Below are positions 20,268 to 32,828 of a DNA stretch of 64,000 nt, one piece after another. The position numbers and the translations under genes were made by a program. The notes beneath the pieces were generated by a model. It was not told the origin of the DNA. It saw only the letters and a program-made list of their open reading frames with translations, and made no database searches. Within the stretch, counting starts at the first letter, position 1. Each line of letters starts with the position of its first letter. The DNA comes from Pogonophryne albipinna (taxonomy: Eukaryota > Chordata > Actinopteri > Perciformes > Artedidraconidae): contig CM053259.1 in NCBI GenBank assembly GCA_028583405.1, positions 20,623,951-20,687,950 of the forward strand, given 5' to 3'.

Positions 20268-23200
20268 AATCAAATCATTATTCAGCACCCTTAGTTAACA
20301 ACAAATGAAAATGTTATCCCACTGCTTCTAGCTGACTAAATAAATGAAACAACAAACTAAAGGATCTGACCCCGTAAGTGATCTGAAAAGAAATATGATT
20401 AGATTGATTAAATACCCAGATCTTTTAAGAAATGCGACACAACTAAAATAAGTGTTGATAAATTGGCTTTTTTATAGTTTTAGGATATAGATAAAGACAA
20501 ATATTATATTGCCACTTTGTGTTTTGCCAGTAAAGATACAGAAATCCCATTCTTTTTCTAATCCTAGACACCTCTTATAATTAAAATAAGCAGTTAATAA
20601 ATTAGTAGTTCATCCTCTTTCTCATGAAGCTTATTATGGGATGGGTGAGGCTTTGAACTCGTGGCTTGAGCTGTATGCAGTCATAAAGGCAGCACTGCCC
20701 TTAGCTCTAGAACACATTGCAACCATTAATAGAAGAATAAATTGATCTTCTGTCTTTCTTTTTTACCACTGGCTTCTTAAGTCCCTATAGCCTTCTGTCT
20801 ATTCTCCCATTTCACAACACTTTGAAAAAGTATACCAAAGATTCCAAAAGTTTCAAAAGTAAGAAGACTTTGTGGGCTTTGTGTGAAGAGGAAAATAATG
20901 CTGGCACTGCCGCCTCAGGCGTCTATACACTGTGCCATAAGCCCATAAACTCTTTTTGTGTGTGTGACTTAAACTCCTCATAGCTGATGGCAGCGTAGGC
21001 AGCGTGTGTCTATTTGGAAATGTCATCTCAATTAGTTGTTGAGCCCCGAGTCGTGAGAGCTCTGACAGGGCAGTAATGAATGGCATCACGCCGGGACTAA
21101 AATACACCCAGCAAACTGCGAGGGATGACCAGAATATTATATTTCCTCTTAACAACTTCGCAAAGAGACAGAATGATAAATACGTGGCCATTTGTCACTG
21201 TGAGAAAGAAAGGAGTGCAGCTGTTCTTTCCATAAAACGTACATTACATCTCCATCTTAGCTGTTTTGTCTTCAGGTGCAGGGGCTCGCTCAAACATTCC
21301 CTCCATTCTTCCAATTTCCAGCTTTGGTAGCTACCTACCAATCTTTTGTCATTGTCTGTGGCCCCACGGGCAACATTTACCTCACGTTTTAGTGAGCTAT
21401 AATATCAGCCATCAGACAAAGACTTCAAATGATCCTCATTCCCTCACGATGATGGTATAGATTCAAGGCAGCTGTAATGGAGGGCTTTGGATCGAGACAA
21501 TTAGGATCTCGTATAATTAAACCGTCTTTCAGTCATTACATGGTTCACATCTGAAGACAGAATGCGGACATTAGGCAAGTCACATTAAAATGTAATTGAC
21601 TGGTAAATAAAGTAAACAAATAAATTATCTCCACAGCTGTGCAGCTCTAAAGAATAGGCAAGAAAAAGACTGTTGCCATGGCCTTGATTGTAAATGCATT
21701 AGTATAAGATTTTGAGGTTTGTTGTGGATCCAGAAGTATACCTGCTTTTGTTTTATTTTGAGCGTTTTCTTGTGAACACTCCGATAATTGCTTCTGACTT
21801 TGTCTTCCCATGTAGAGTAGTTGTAGGCATTAGTTAACTAATGTAACCGTCTTGTGCCTGAACTTCTCTAAACTTTGTCTCTCGCAGCCGTAACTCGCGG
21901 TGATGTCAGTGTGACTTTTGACAGCCTGCATGATGGAGGTTTCCAGCAGAGTCATGGTCTTGTTAATGAGTGCACCGCACAATGGGCCTAATTTAAATGC
22001 ACCAATCAACCCTTATCTAAATATCAACCCTGATTATTAAGTAGCTCAATATCAGTAGCACTGATTAAAGACATTTTATTATTAATTATTCCAATAATCT
22101 TAGCTCAGGGAGACATCGTTTTCAAAATATCTGGTTTTAAGAGTATCAAATTATTGCATGGAATTTAATTAAAGTTTGCTTAATTACAATTTTGGAGTAG
22201 AACTAAAAAAGGAATATCACCTAGGGCAAAAGTCATCAAAAGAAAGGACTGTTTGAGTTTTGTGAGCATCTATATTTAATGTCTGTCTGTTGTGAGTTTA
22301 ACTCACTTTTCAACCGTTTTTAATATTTAGATTTTGAATCAGGAGTAAAAGTGAGATAAATGATTCGAAGAACAAATGTTCAATATCTTTGTCAAATCTA
22401 AAAGGTAGCATGATTATATGCACATCATATTTGTACAAATACTGAATAAGTGACATAACAATGAAATATGGTTACTTAAACTCAAGTTGGCCTTGTGTAA
22501 GCTTTTTAAACGACTTATTTACCTAATTACTTTTATTTAACCAATTTTCCACCAAAATAAGCAAATGGAAAAGGGGCTTAAGTCACTTCTATTGTAACCT
22601 ACTGTACGAGTAATACGGATCACATCATAATTCCTGAAACATTTTCATTATGCAGATTTGTAACTTCTAAATGAAAACTGAAAACCACAGACTTGTGATT
22701 GTATTAGATGTTTATTCTGAGAAACTACTTATTCACCCATTCGCCATTAAATAACCCAGGTTTTTGCAGCTGATAAAAACAGTATTGCTATCTTTGTTTT
22801 CCATTCCCTTCTGTGGTTTCTCCTTCATATTGTGGTGGCTCCAGCAAAACTGATCTGACATCTTCAAATTACATGGCGATCACAGTGTTCAGATTTCAAT
22901 TCTACTCCTTTGGGAAATATTGTTTCAAGCCATTACTCTTCATCAAGCGGACGTCATACCCACTCTGAGCAGCTATTGTCCTCCATGGCCCACGTCTTTA
23001 GCCGTGCCCCTGAGACAGTGATGGCATACTTGATGTTCCAGCCGCTGATGTCCTGTCATGTACCCACAAAGGACCACAGCGCAATGATCAAAATCCTTAA
23101 ATGGTCCTTGCACAGACATTTCATCATTATTTTGTGAGTGAAATGCATCAAAAACCATTCACTTGATGAGATGTTCATATGCTGAAATGCTGCAGCGTAG

Positions 23201-26200
23201 GCTACAGAGTGCTTATTAAAAGGCAGAGACTCATGAATCACTTCCTGTGATCTTCCCCACTGTCTGTGTTGAATATGCTGTTGCAGTGCGACTGGCACAG
23301 CACCAATGATCCGTGCCCGTTCCCCATTCATCTTCGCAGCTCGCTCTGTGTACGGAACGCCACAAATTACAGCCCTGGTGGTTTCATGCTGCTCTAATCC
23401 TTAGCAAAACCGTAAGGGGTTATGTGGGGAACCCTGCCAGTTACCTCGGGGGGCGAATGATCTCTCCGATCTACCCCTACTAACCCCAGTGGTTGTACCG
23501 CAACGGGAAAAGCTCCGTCTCTGCTTATTATTACTCGCACCTCCCACCAGTAGCACTGAAGATGAATCATACCTGTCAATCTGTATCCCTGGTGCAGGGA
23601 GGCCATGTTTGTTTATATTGATCGGCAGCATATGTGGCACAGCTGTTGCCGGAGGAGGCTGGTGCTGGCAGAGGTTTGTTCACGCTTTCCCTTGGCAACA
23701 GTACAGTTGGCAGGCAAGACAGCAAGCAGTACGCACTCGACTAATCAATACAAACAATGAAGCCGCAAATCAGGAATAATGTTAGAGCAGACAGAAATGG
23801 GGAGAGTAAAGCTTCTAATTATTTGCAGCTCAGAAACGACTTTGTTTTGGGATCTAGTGAAATGTGTTTTTATAATCAACAATTGTTTCTCTGTTTGTAT
23901 TTAAACGAGTAAGAACAATGCTTGCATTGTAACATTTGTCAGATGTATTTCTCGTCTGTAGATTGTTAGACTATCCGTTTCCTTGTTTGTTACCTTAAAA
24001 AGCCATACTTGTTTATAATGTACATGTTGCTAAATTCACTTGCATTAATTTAATATTGTAATAGTTATTGTAAGGCCACATTTGTACCACTTTAGGGTTA
24101 TGAAACACATTCAGCTTAATTATCAAATATAGAGCCTTATAGGTGAATATATAATGTTATGTGAACCAATTTGAGCTGGAAATCAGTGGTGCTCAAACGT
24201 CCTTGGTTTATAATCTGTGCAAGGGTTAAAAAACCGTACAGCATCTCCTAACTGTGTGAAATTGTAAGTGCAAGAGTAGGAAGTGGGGCAAATTACTCAA
24301 GGTGCAGCATCTGGCAATGATTAGTGGCCATTAATTGGTGTTAACTGGTGCTACTAGTGTTTACAAAGTTGAAGGATAATTAGCTGGGGGTCAACTCAGG
24401 GCTGAAATTAACATGTCAAAACTCTGCAGCTGTCTCAAGACAACCAGGCGAGGTAGTGGTGGGGTGTACCAAATTTACTTGGCAGGGTAGCGTAGGATTA
24501 TGTGGATGGTTGTGTGTGTGTATGTCATGTGGATTATTACGGGTATTTTACAGAGTGAGTCTGTGAGTCTGTTTGAGATGAATAGAGAAAGAATGTGTGC
24601 TTATGAGTCTGTCCTGGTGTGGATCACCGCATGAGTCAAAGTGACAAAAATTAAGCACCTCAAGAACAGCTCTCAGCAGGGCCCAGGTTTAACTTGCCAG
24701 AGTAAACAGTGAAAAGAAATACTCTAGCCCAGTCAGCCGGTCTGCAGTGTGTCCATGGGGGGACCTATAGCACAGATCCAGCTGCAGCACCTGCATAAAC
24801 ACTAAAACTCAGAGTGGACAGCCACCACACACAGCTGGGGACAGACAAACACTGAGTTCAGGAGAATGAATTAGACACTGCTCTCCGCAAGGACTTCCAT
24901 TTTTAACTAAGAGGGATTGCAGTCATTCAACTAACAGTGGATGAAGGAGACAGGAATAGCAAGGCCACATATCATCCATAACAGGATGGCTAGCCACCAT
25001 ACTGTGGAAGATAATTGGGATTCACAAAAATAAATACATAGCTGAATGTTATATCATAAGCTGTACGTAATATCTGGCAATACTACCTTTTTTCACTATC
25101 TAATTATGTCTCAATTCTGGCAACTGTCAAGATCAGAAATGATAATGAACTAAGACCTGTTACCCTATGCTTAAATTGCTATGTCTATCAAGGTACCTGC
25201 TCTTACATATGCAGTAAACAACAAAACAGAGGTGTCTTTACCACTCAAAATCTTAATTTATTTTGGTAAGTAAGTAGACAAAAGCGTTTGTCTCATATCT
25301 AGCTGCAGACCCTCGATTTACCTTAGCTAGCTAGCTAATTAAGCTAATGTTAATGCACCATGAGTTGGTTGAGAATGCTGACTGCAGCCAACTTTGTAAT
25401 GTTTCATCAAGACTCATTTTTGAACCCTGTCAAAGGGACGTAGCATTTATTTTCAATCAATGGGTGTGTGTAAGGATTGTAATAAAAAACTAGAGCTGCT
25501 AAAATGTGCTAATATTTTCACCTAAAATACTTTTAAAGACAAGCCTGCGAGTTAAGTATTAGGTTTGTCTAGGTTACTTTTGTGATTTAATCCGAACTTT
25601 GTTTTCTACCTATCTTCTCAAGTCTGGTCAACTGCTGCAGATCACAAAGAGACGTCTGCCCCGATAGTCCTGACCAGCGCCATATAGATAGAAGAGTTAC
25701 GACAACGGAAGTCCAAAAACGGTTATCGTCACGTGGTTCATGGAGACGAGGATCGTTCCCCGGAAGTTCATGGCGGGCAATGTGAATGCATTGATAACAG
25801 GAGATAGAACTACGATTTTTGGTAATTATTAGTGAATAAAGGTTTTGATTTGCAATATTTATACAACAAATCGATATGTGTATGTATTTACATTAATATG
25901 TTTTAAAAAATAAAATAGAATTTGCTAATATTAAGTGATAATATTAGGATTAGTGTGAACAACTAGTTTACATGTTAGGCTAACAGTGCCATGGTTAAAG
26001 AGCCTGTTGCTGTTTATTTATAGCTTTGAATTCTTTAAAACCAATATTATCTTCTTAAACTTGTATGGTAGTCAGGAGCATCACTTTCTAATGTTTATTG
26101 ATATATTTAGCGGGAGGGAATCTAAAGTAATGCTTTGAAATTCAGATTAGATTAATTTCTACCATTTTCTTAAATTCATGGTAGTTTCAGTAATCCCATG

Positions 26201-26291
26201 GTAATTGAGGAGACAAGTTATCTAAATGACTAATGTCATCTTAATGGCTTTCAGAAAGGACAGGAGACCGACAGGTGACTATCAAAGGACT

Positions 26292-26324
26292 AGCAGCAGC
26301 AGCATGATGATGATGATGATGATG
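26292..26324 (+). repeat. (AGC)n(ATG)n microsatellite
   Basis: About four AGC/GCA units are followed by about seven ATG units, inside the P-like element. Confidence 0.85.
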
Positions 26325-26430
26325 TTAAATGTGTTGTTTTAGGAACATCCATTGCAAATACATGAAATTCAATAAACATTGAATAGCATATCATGCAGTT
26401 TGTCTGTGCCTTTTCCTCCGTGTTGTCCTT

Positions 26431-26494
26431 GTTTGCTGTGCTGCCTCCTAGTCGCCACCATGGTTTGCTGTGCTGCCTCCTAGTCGCCACCATG
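26431..26494 (+). repeat. Tandem duplication of 32 bp covering the THAP start codon
   Basis: Two perfect 32-bp copies (26431-26462 and 26463-26494) each end in a Kozak-type GCCACCATG, followed by a partial third copy to 26510. The upstream ATG (26460) opens an 8-codon frame that stops at 26483 and is out of frame with the real THAP start at 26492. The duplication has therefore created a short upstream ORF with a copy of the original start context. Confidence 0.85.
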
Positions 26495-26620
26495 GTTTGC
26501 TGTGCTGCCTGGGGATGCTCCAATCGCTCAGAGAAAGGAGTACGAATGTATGGCTTCCCCACTGACACAGAGCGGAGGAAGCAGGAGCAATTTCACGACC
26601 AACAGCAAAAAAATATGTGA
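26492..26620 (+). pseudogene. THAP zinc-finger, N-terminal exon (decayed)
   Basis: From the ATG at 26492 the frame begins MVCCAAWGCSNRSEKGVR and continues MYGFPTD. This is the classic start of a THAP domain: a Cys pair spaced by four residues (Cys4 and Cys9), then a short basic stretch and a F-P motif. THAP is a C2CH zinc-dependent DNA-binding domain used by P-element-type transposases and by host THAP proteins. After about residue 30 the family pattern is lost and the frame stops at codon 43. The expected W and later C of the domain are missing here, which suggests decay or a missed splice. The start was chosen for its Kozak context (GCCACCATGG). Confidence 0.7.
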
Positions 26621-27174
26621 TTTATATACAAACACTGCATTTGCACTTTTTCACAAAACGAAAACCACACCATTGGGAAAGCTTAATGTTTTGTTTAATA
26701 CAAAAAAACAGGGAAAGGCTTGAAAAACACTGAGAGTTGAGACTCAGGGTGCAGGGTGAGGGTCTCAGTGCAGGTATTCAGGCTCCATTGAATCCCCCTC
26801 TGGTTCTTGTGCTGAAAGAGGGAGTAACAGACAGGAGAAAGGGTTATACACACCTATATAGCACACCTATTGGATGGGAAATTGCCTTGGGGAGATAAGG
26901 TGTGGTCTCTGTTCCCAACTGAAGTTATGGAACTTTATTATTTGTGAGTTTAACAAAGTATGACAAATGGCATCAGTAACAGATGTGATATGAATTTCTA
27001 TAAAGTTGTCTCACATTCTTGGTCATATTTTATATACAGTATGTAATGAGTATAACATGTCCAGTAAGTATAAAGTATTTCCTAATACTGTGTATTCAAC
27101 CACTATGGAATATGTATGTGGGTAGACAAAACTGAGTTGTTCTGTTTGTGAAGTAACCTCAAGTCACTCCGCAG

Positions 27175-27370
27175 GCACATTTTGATGCAGAGCAGTTTGT
27201 CAAGACAAAAAAGGGCAAGACTAGGCTGAGAGCAGAGGCTATACCCACCATCTTCGTGCATCGCCCTGTGGTCAAAAAGAGAAGGGCCCCTGCACCACGA
27301 TTCACCCCGGGACCTGTATCTGCAAAGCCCATAGCTCATGATCACAGCGATAGTGTGAAAGGTGACACAG
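27175..27370 (+). pseudogene. THAP zinc-finger, C-terminal half exon (decayed)
   Basis: After a possible acceptor (CCGCAG ending at 27174) the frame reads A-HFDAEQF, a Lys-rich loop, and then AIPTIF. That is the end of a THAP domain: the His zinc ligand, a KTRL segment and the A-x-P-T-x-F (AVPTIF-type) box. A basic, proline-rich tail follows, up to a possible donor at 27371. It lies about 0.55 kb downstream of the first THAP half inside the same transposon. The third Cys ligand is not encoded in either piece, so the finger as it stands is incomplete. A small unnoticed exon between them could supply it. Confidence 0.65.
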
Positions 27371-28568
27371 GTATAATAAGTATGAACTCTTAGTAACAAA
27401 AGTAATATTTCTTATTTTTAAGTGGTATAATATTTTAAATGTTCGAACATTTACAGTGCCATGTCTTCTACTTACATTAGTCTCAAAGATTGAGGGAAGA
27501 AGGGAAGGGATCACTGCCCTCCACCTGCCAGCACCCAGCCAGAGGAGCGCAAACAACAAAAACAAGCAAGGTGTCCCGTCATGTACCTGGAAGTTTGGGT
27601 TGGCAAAATGGAGTAAGAGAGGGACTTGAAAAACCTTGGTGGCTCTACTCATGTTGTTACAGTTGTCTTGGTTACAGCTCTCAAGTTTTTTTTTATGCCA
27701 TTTCCACATCTTTAGAAAATATGAAAAAATTGAAGTGAAATCAACCTCTTCTCTGGAGAACAAACTTCGATTTCTCTGTCTTGTGAGTTTGCAGTCTTGT
27801 AGTTTTGCTCCTCCACCTGTAACATCACTGCCCCTCCACCTGCCATACAGTAGGTTACTAACAATATTACTTATATAATACAGTGATAGAATACATGTTT
27901 AGTATGCTTACTTATATAAAACAGTAGTATTAAACTTACCTTGTGTTTTCACTCTCACTTAAGTCCCTCTCCCTTTGCCATCAATCCAAAATCAGCTGAG
28001 CTGCAACATTATACAGACAGGTAATAATCAACATAATCACAAGGACACAATATGGCTCTGCTAAAAACACTCACTCTTACACGCACCAAAGTTATATTTA
28101 TCTAATATTTAACTCCCTCCACCCCCGCATACAATCCCGTTTAGAAGCCCCTCTTCTCTAATTCAACAACGTTGGACGAAATGACATTAAGAGAACGGAA
28201 TTTACAATTAAAAGGCTGTTCAACGTGTGTTGCTAACTTGATTCGGTATCCTAGCTTGATCTGTTATCTGTAAACGTTCCCTAAATCTACTAATTTAGGG
28301 ATAATCCACTGACATCCTTTAATACACATGTTAATTTGAATCAGATGTACTGATAATATCCGCAATATAAATCTTTAAACTTCTTCTTACCTTTAAAAGT
28401 CCGTCACGAACGGTCTATTATGCTGCAACTCTACAGCTCTGCTAGCCTTGGCGCTAACTTCCGGGGAACGATTGAGAGGCTCCACGATCCGCCATTGCTG
28501 TAAAAAAGTGGTCCATTGGAGTGAACGGAGATGACATAACTCTCAGTCTATATGGCGCTGGTCCTGAC

Positions 28569-31484
28569 ATATCCAAACCCCCCCACACTGGAGAATAACT
28601 CCCAGCCATCAGAGTTGCTCTGCTCCGATACAGGATAATGACTGGAGTGAAACGGGACTAAATCCATTGTACGATAACTTATCTCTCAACGTCTGTAGAT
28701 ATGAGGCCTTGCGTCTCATAAACTCCAAATTCATTTTACTCTGTATCTGTGCTGATACAGTTTCCCCGTCAATGAGAGGGAACTCTGGGGCTGGGAGATA
28801 GAGAGAGGGGGGTGGGGGAGCGACGCATGCCGCAGACTGCAGGCATAGTGGGAAGACCGAGATAAGAATATTAAACAGGAGAAAGAATTGTGTCTTCTCC
28901 TCTAAACCAATAATATAACTGAGGTTGGAAATGAAAAGGGAACACTCTACTTCAGCCTCCAATAATTCATAATGACACATTTTTGAGGAGAGTGTTTTGG
29001 TGTATTTTTGTGTGTGATAGCGTGTCGTAGAACAATGAATTGTAAAAAATGTTTTTATGTAATACTATTTCAGTATAACTATAGGACTGCTAGAATATCT
29101 ATTGCATCAAACATAAAGATTCATGTCGGTCTAAAGGCTCTAATTATGTAATGTTGATTAGGCAGGTAAACACGACTCATGAGAGAAACTTGGTTTAAAC
29201 TTGTGGTCCTAGATCTCTCTGTGAGGTATGTCCACCGTTTGCTGTTCCAGAGCTTTGGCATCCAATGATCTCTCTGTATTCAAATGTTCATACCGTAAGT
29301 AATTTATGACCAAATTCTCACTTTATGACAGCTGCTACAAATCATGTCTGTAAACCAATCAATCTGAATATGGCATGAATATGAATTGTTGCAAAAATAC
29401 ACTGGCTGCATTTTCAAAATGTAAGAGTAGGGCAGATGGATTACATGAGTTGTTGAAGTGTCTCCACATTCATATTTTCCCTCAATTCACATTAGAAGGA
29501 TTTCTTCCTGAAGAACAAGTTGATGTTTGCAGCAAGGCAATTCAACTCAGGCTGTTTTTTTTTTTTCAGAATTAAGCCCCTTTTTAAATAATCAACATCT
29601 TAAACAGGTGGGTTAAGGTAGGTATTCATGTGATTGCATTGTGTTGACTGTTGATACTGTTCTTTGAAACGTTTCAAGTAAGACATGAAAATATAGAAAG
29701 AAAATCTTGCTGTTTACAACTGACTCTCAGTCAGAAAATGAATCAGTCCCCCTGATGATGACTGCAAATTGCCCAAAATTATGTTGACACGTCTTCATTG
29801 CTGCATGTAGGAGGAGGCGGCGGCTGCAGAGCTGCCATTTAGCCTGCCGATGGCCCCGGGGGATTCTTCTTCTCTAGCATTCTTTTTAATGTCTGGCAAT
29901 TAAAGGCCGTCTAACTGTCTGAAGGAGTGATGGAGAGAGAGAGGAATAGAGGGAGTGTGACTGAGTGTAAAAGAATGATGTTCAAAGAGAGAGATGGGGG
30001 GGGGAGAAAAGATGTACGAGACACACATTAAGATAGGCAGGCACACACCAAAATAGATATAAAAAACTAGATGATCATGTTAGGAAAACTGCCAAGGCTT
30101 AACTCTATGTATTGCTGTCTCTGTGGTGTGGTCACTTAAACAGAAGCTATTTGTATGGCGGAAATTCTATTTAATTTATAAGGGCGTACTCAATCGCTGG
30201 TGAAATGTTTCACTTCACGCTAACAGGCCCTGAGGGAAGGGTTATCTATACATTACAGTGATGTGCATAGCCCATGCACTACAACTGTTCATCAGTTAAA
30301 TCCATCCTGCCTAGTTTTCATTTACACCAGCAGTAATGCTAATGCTTTTCATATCTATCAATGTGACAGGCACAGCACGTTGGTTTGTTTCACTCAACGG
30401 GAGAAATTAATCACACACATTTAGTATAACAAGAGAACATTTGAGCTCTGCATTAACTACACTCGTGCTGGTTTTGCCATATTAAGATAACAATTTCAGA
30501 CTTCTTATTGAGGCTATTTGTTAACATTTCTGACGTAACTGTCAGAGAAACCTTTGGGCTCACACATACTGTAGGCCTACTATGTTAGTCATAGTTAAAA
30601 AACGCTAAAGTACATGCCTTCTGTGAACTTCTGTGTAATTTGAGTGACACACTCCAATGAATGAAAGTGTTTTAATGTGAATATGCAGCAGAATTACCTG
30701 TTTCCTGAGCCATAGTTATATGGATAGAAACATAACCATCGAGAAATGTCATATTTAATACGAGTTCATCCATCAACGAGCTGTGTAAAGTGCTCTTTAT
30801 CAATGGCATCTTAATATAAAGTAAAGCATTATGCAGGCACATTATAGGCAGATTACATCTATTAGTTACTGCTGTGCTGAATGCAAAAAGCATGCCCATG
30901 GGAGAGCAGAAAATCATTTTAAATTTCAATAAGTTACATGCGGTGGCAAGTCAACACATCATCTGCACAATGCCCTAGGCAGCAATGAGGCTGGATGCAA
31001 TTACGATACGAAATTACGGAGAAAATAAAATTCTACACAGTAAACAAAGAAAAAAATGTAAAAAGACTGATGAAAGAGAAATAAACATCGTGGAGATTGC
31101 CTCGTCTTTGATGAGGTCGGCTGTTGTTTCCTTTAATTGTCACAGCATAATTTCAACAAGGATAAGTATGCCATTTGTTGTAATCTGACAAGGCTATAAT
31201 GACTTAAGGCCAACGCGTCAATGTAGTATGACTCTTTCATTGATGCAAGGTTACAGGCATCCTTCCACTGAGGCATGTACAAGGTCATTATGGTGATTAT
31301 TTTCTATGCGTGAAGGAAGCATAAAAACCTTTACGGTACCAATTCCATAAAAAACAAGTATTAAAGTAAAGGCTCTGCATTCAAAATCATAAAAAAAGTG
31401 TGAGCATCTTGTATTTTAACGGTATTAGATTGTTTATATTGACTATTTATTGCTCAATCGTAGTGTAATGTAATGTTGTGGATG
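28569..31484. other. Gene-free stretch
   Basis: No supported exon was found. It contains a T run (29557-29568) and a short G run near 29997-30004. The block 29810-29920 is of mixed composition and looks CNE-like, as does 31080-31210. Neither could be checked. Confidence 0.4.
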
Positions 31485-31492
31485 CTTTAGAT

Positions 31493-32066
31493 CAGGGGTG
31501 TCAAACTCAAATACACAGTGGGCCAAAATAAGAAAATGGGTACTAGTCGAGGGCCGGACTGGTTCAATGTTTATTGCAGAACTTATTGAAATGAATTATT
31601 GCACATATTAAACCTGGAACTAACAAAGCTTAAATGATTGCTTATAAAAACAACATTAAATAATCAGTTGCAGTCATTTCTTATGGCTCTATCTGCAGTC
31701 ATTTCTTATGATTACATTTTTACACAGGCCAACAACAGCTTCAAAAAAACTATTTCCCTCAAAGAACAAACCAAACATGCCCTGTTGTCGCAAGAAAAAA
31801 AGTGCAGAAGGAAACATCCATGTAAACTCAGTTTGCTGCTCAGTGATGCTAGTTCAAGCCAGATACTTGGCATCTCATCTTGGGTGCAAGTTCATCAATG
31901 TTTGGGGTCAGGCTCTGAGCGGAGGAACTCCTCAGGATTGAGTGAAGGTGTGCGTGCAATATACCGGCGGGCCAGATCTAATAGTAATTAAAAATTATCC
32001 TGCGGGCCGAAATTAAATCCACCAAGGGCCTGATTTAGCCCCCGGGCCTTGAGTTTGACACCCCTG
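31493..32066. mobile_element. 574-bp non-autonomous hAT element
   Basis: The ends are inverted repeats: CAGGGGTGTCAAACTCAA on the left and TTGAGTTTGACACCCCTG on the right. A perfect 8-bp target duplication, CTTTAGAT, flanks it (31485-31492 and 32067-32074). GC-rich subterminal blocks with GGGCC motifs are typical of this widespread vertebrate hAT family. There is no transposase frame. It ends about 450 bp before the candidate TRIQK promoter. Confidence 0.92.
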
Positions 32067-32520
32067 CTTTAGATTGAGCTGATCATTGCTACTGTATACA
32101 TTGCTGGTAGCTTCAACTTCAAACAAGGCTTTATCATTTTTTGTACATAAAATATTCATCTTTATAAGATCAAGATCAATAAGATCAGATACATGTTGTG
32201 CAAGAACAATTCTACCTGTACAATGTAGCAGAGTTGGAGTATTAACCCCTTAAAGATGCATTGTAATATAACGTATTATTGTAATATAATAGTGTATAGT
32301 ATGTGAGTAAATGTAGCCTACTTTTGACCTTTCCATTGTGCTTCACCTACATCAGAATACAGCATATTATTATGAAATGTTGTAACTGTTTTATCATTTT
32401 CACAAGATAGCAAAACTTTATTGAAAACTGATTGTGATGGTAACGTCAATAACAATGTTTTTGTATATCATTGATTCATTGATATAAACATAATATATCA
32501 AAACATCTTTAAATGAGTGG

Positions 32521-32700
32521 GAGTGTCTCTACTATCCAGTCGTCGCGTGCTGCTCCTGTGTTTTGGTCTGAATGTCCCGCCTCACTCTGTTGCTATTGGT
32601 CAACTCGAATCGGATTGGACTGAAGCTCTGCCAATTATTGGCGTGGACGTGTAAACCAGGAACTGGGATAGGGAGGAGTGGTGTGTTGGCATTTTGGACA
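32521..32700 (+). promoter_or_regulatory. Candidate TRIQK promoter (CCAAT-type, TATA-less)
   Basis: This stretch has more CpG than its surroundings. It carries three CCAAT-box cores within 50 bases: inverted ATTGG at 32595 and 32614, and the palindromic CCAATTATTGG at 32631-32641. Such clusters bind NF-Y in many TATA-less vertebrate promoters. No TATA box is seen. It lies just before a sequence ending in a strong splice donor and 2.8 kb before the first TRIQK coding exon, on the right strand. The transcription start is not fixed by the sequence. Confidence 0.5.
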
Positions 32701-32828
32701 CATTTGGATCAAAGTGCAATAAAACTGTCAATGCTGTCGTTCCGCATCTCCACAAACAACAGCCAGACATTTCCTAATGCAGAAACAGCTCTAAAAGGCG
32801 ACACATTCACTCGATAAACAAGAGCAGT
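32680..32828 (+). other. TRIQK: Candidate TRIQK exon 1 (5' untranslated)
   Basis: The right edge is set by AGCAGT|GTGAGTA, a near-consensus donor at 32829. The left edge is arbitrary because the transcription start is unknown. It would join to the acceptor at 35605. TRIQK genes in other vertebrates have untranslated leading exons, so a split 5' UTR is expected. Other upstream exons are possible. Confidence 0.4.

Larger units (their letters stand above)
15066..25666. other. Gene-free stretch, no transposon recognised
   Basis: Over 10 kb has no supported exon, RNA gene or bounded mobile element. It holds a GGAA tract (16135-16173) and a GT tract (20236-20264). Blocks around 20050-20220, 21950-22110 and 22900-23640 are of mixed composition and look CNE-like. 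On the minus strand of the last block there are open frames of about 70-115 codons that resemble no family I know. The stretch may be regulatory DNA around TRIQK, but the sequence alone does not show this. Confidence 0.4.
25675..28560 (+). mobile_element. 2.9-kb P-like DNA transposon carrying THAP-domain exons
   Basis: The ends are exact inverted repeats: the left begins CAGCGCCATATAGA and the right ends TCTATATGGCGCTG. A perfect 8-bp target duplication, GTCCTGAC, lies outside each end (25667-25674 and 28561-28568). Further in, both ends share ATCGTTCCCCGGAAGTT in inverted orientation, so the subterminal regions are related too. Inside, on the + strand, are two pieces that together form a THAP zinc-finger domain (26492-26620 and 27175-27370). 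In known families, an 8-bp duplication plus an N-terminal THAP domain fits the P-element/THAP9 superfamily. The CAG...CTG ends and 8-bp duplication would also fit hAT. No catalytic transposase domain was recognised in the remaining 1.2 kb, so this copy is probably internally deleted and non-autonomous. Confidence 0.8.

Noticed and set aside
22973..23640. Several minus-strand open frames of about 60-115 codons
   Set aside because: They do not resemble any domain I know, the frames are interrupted by stops, and no splice pattern connects them. They could be chance frames in a conserved non-coding block.
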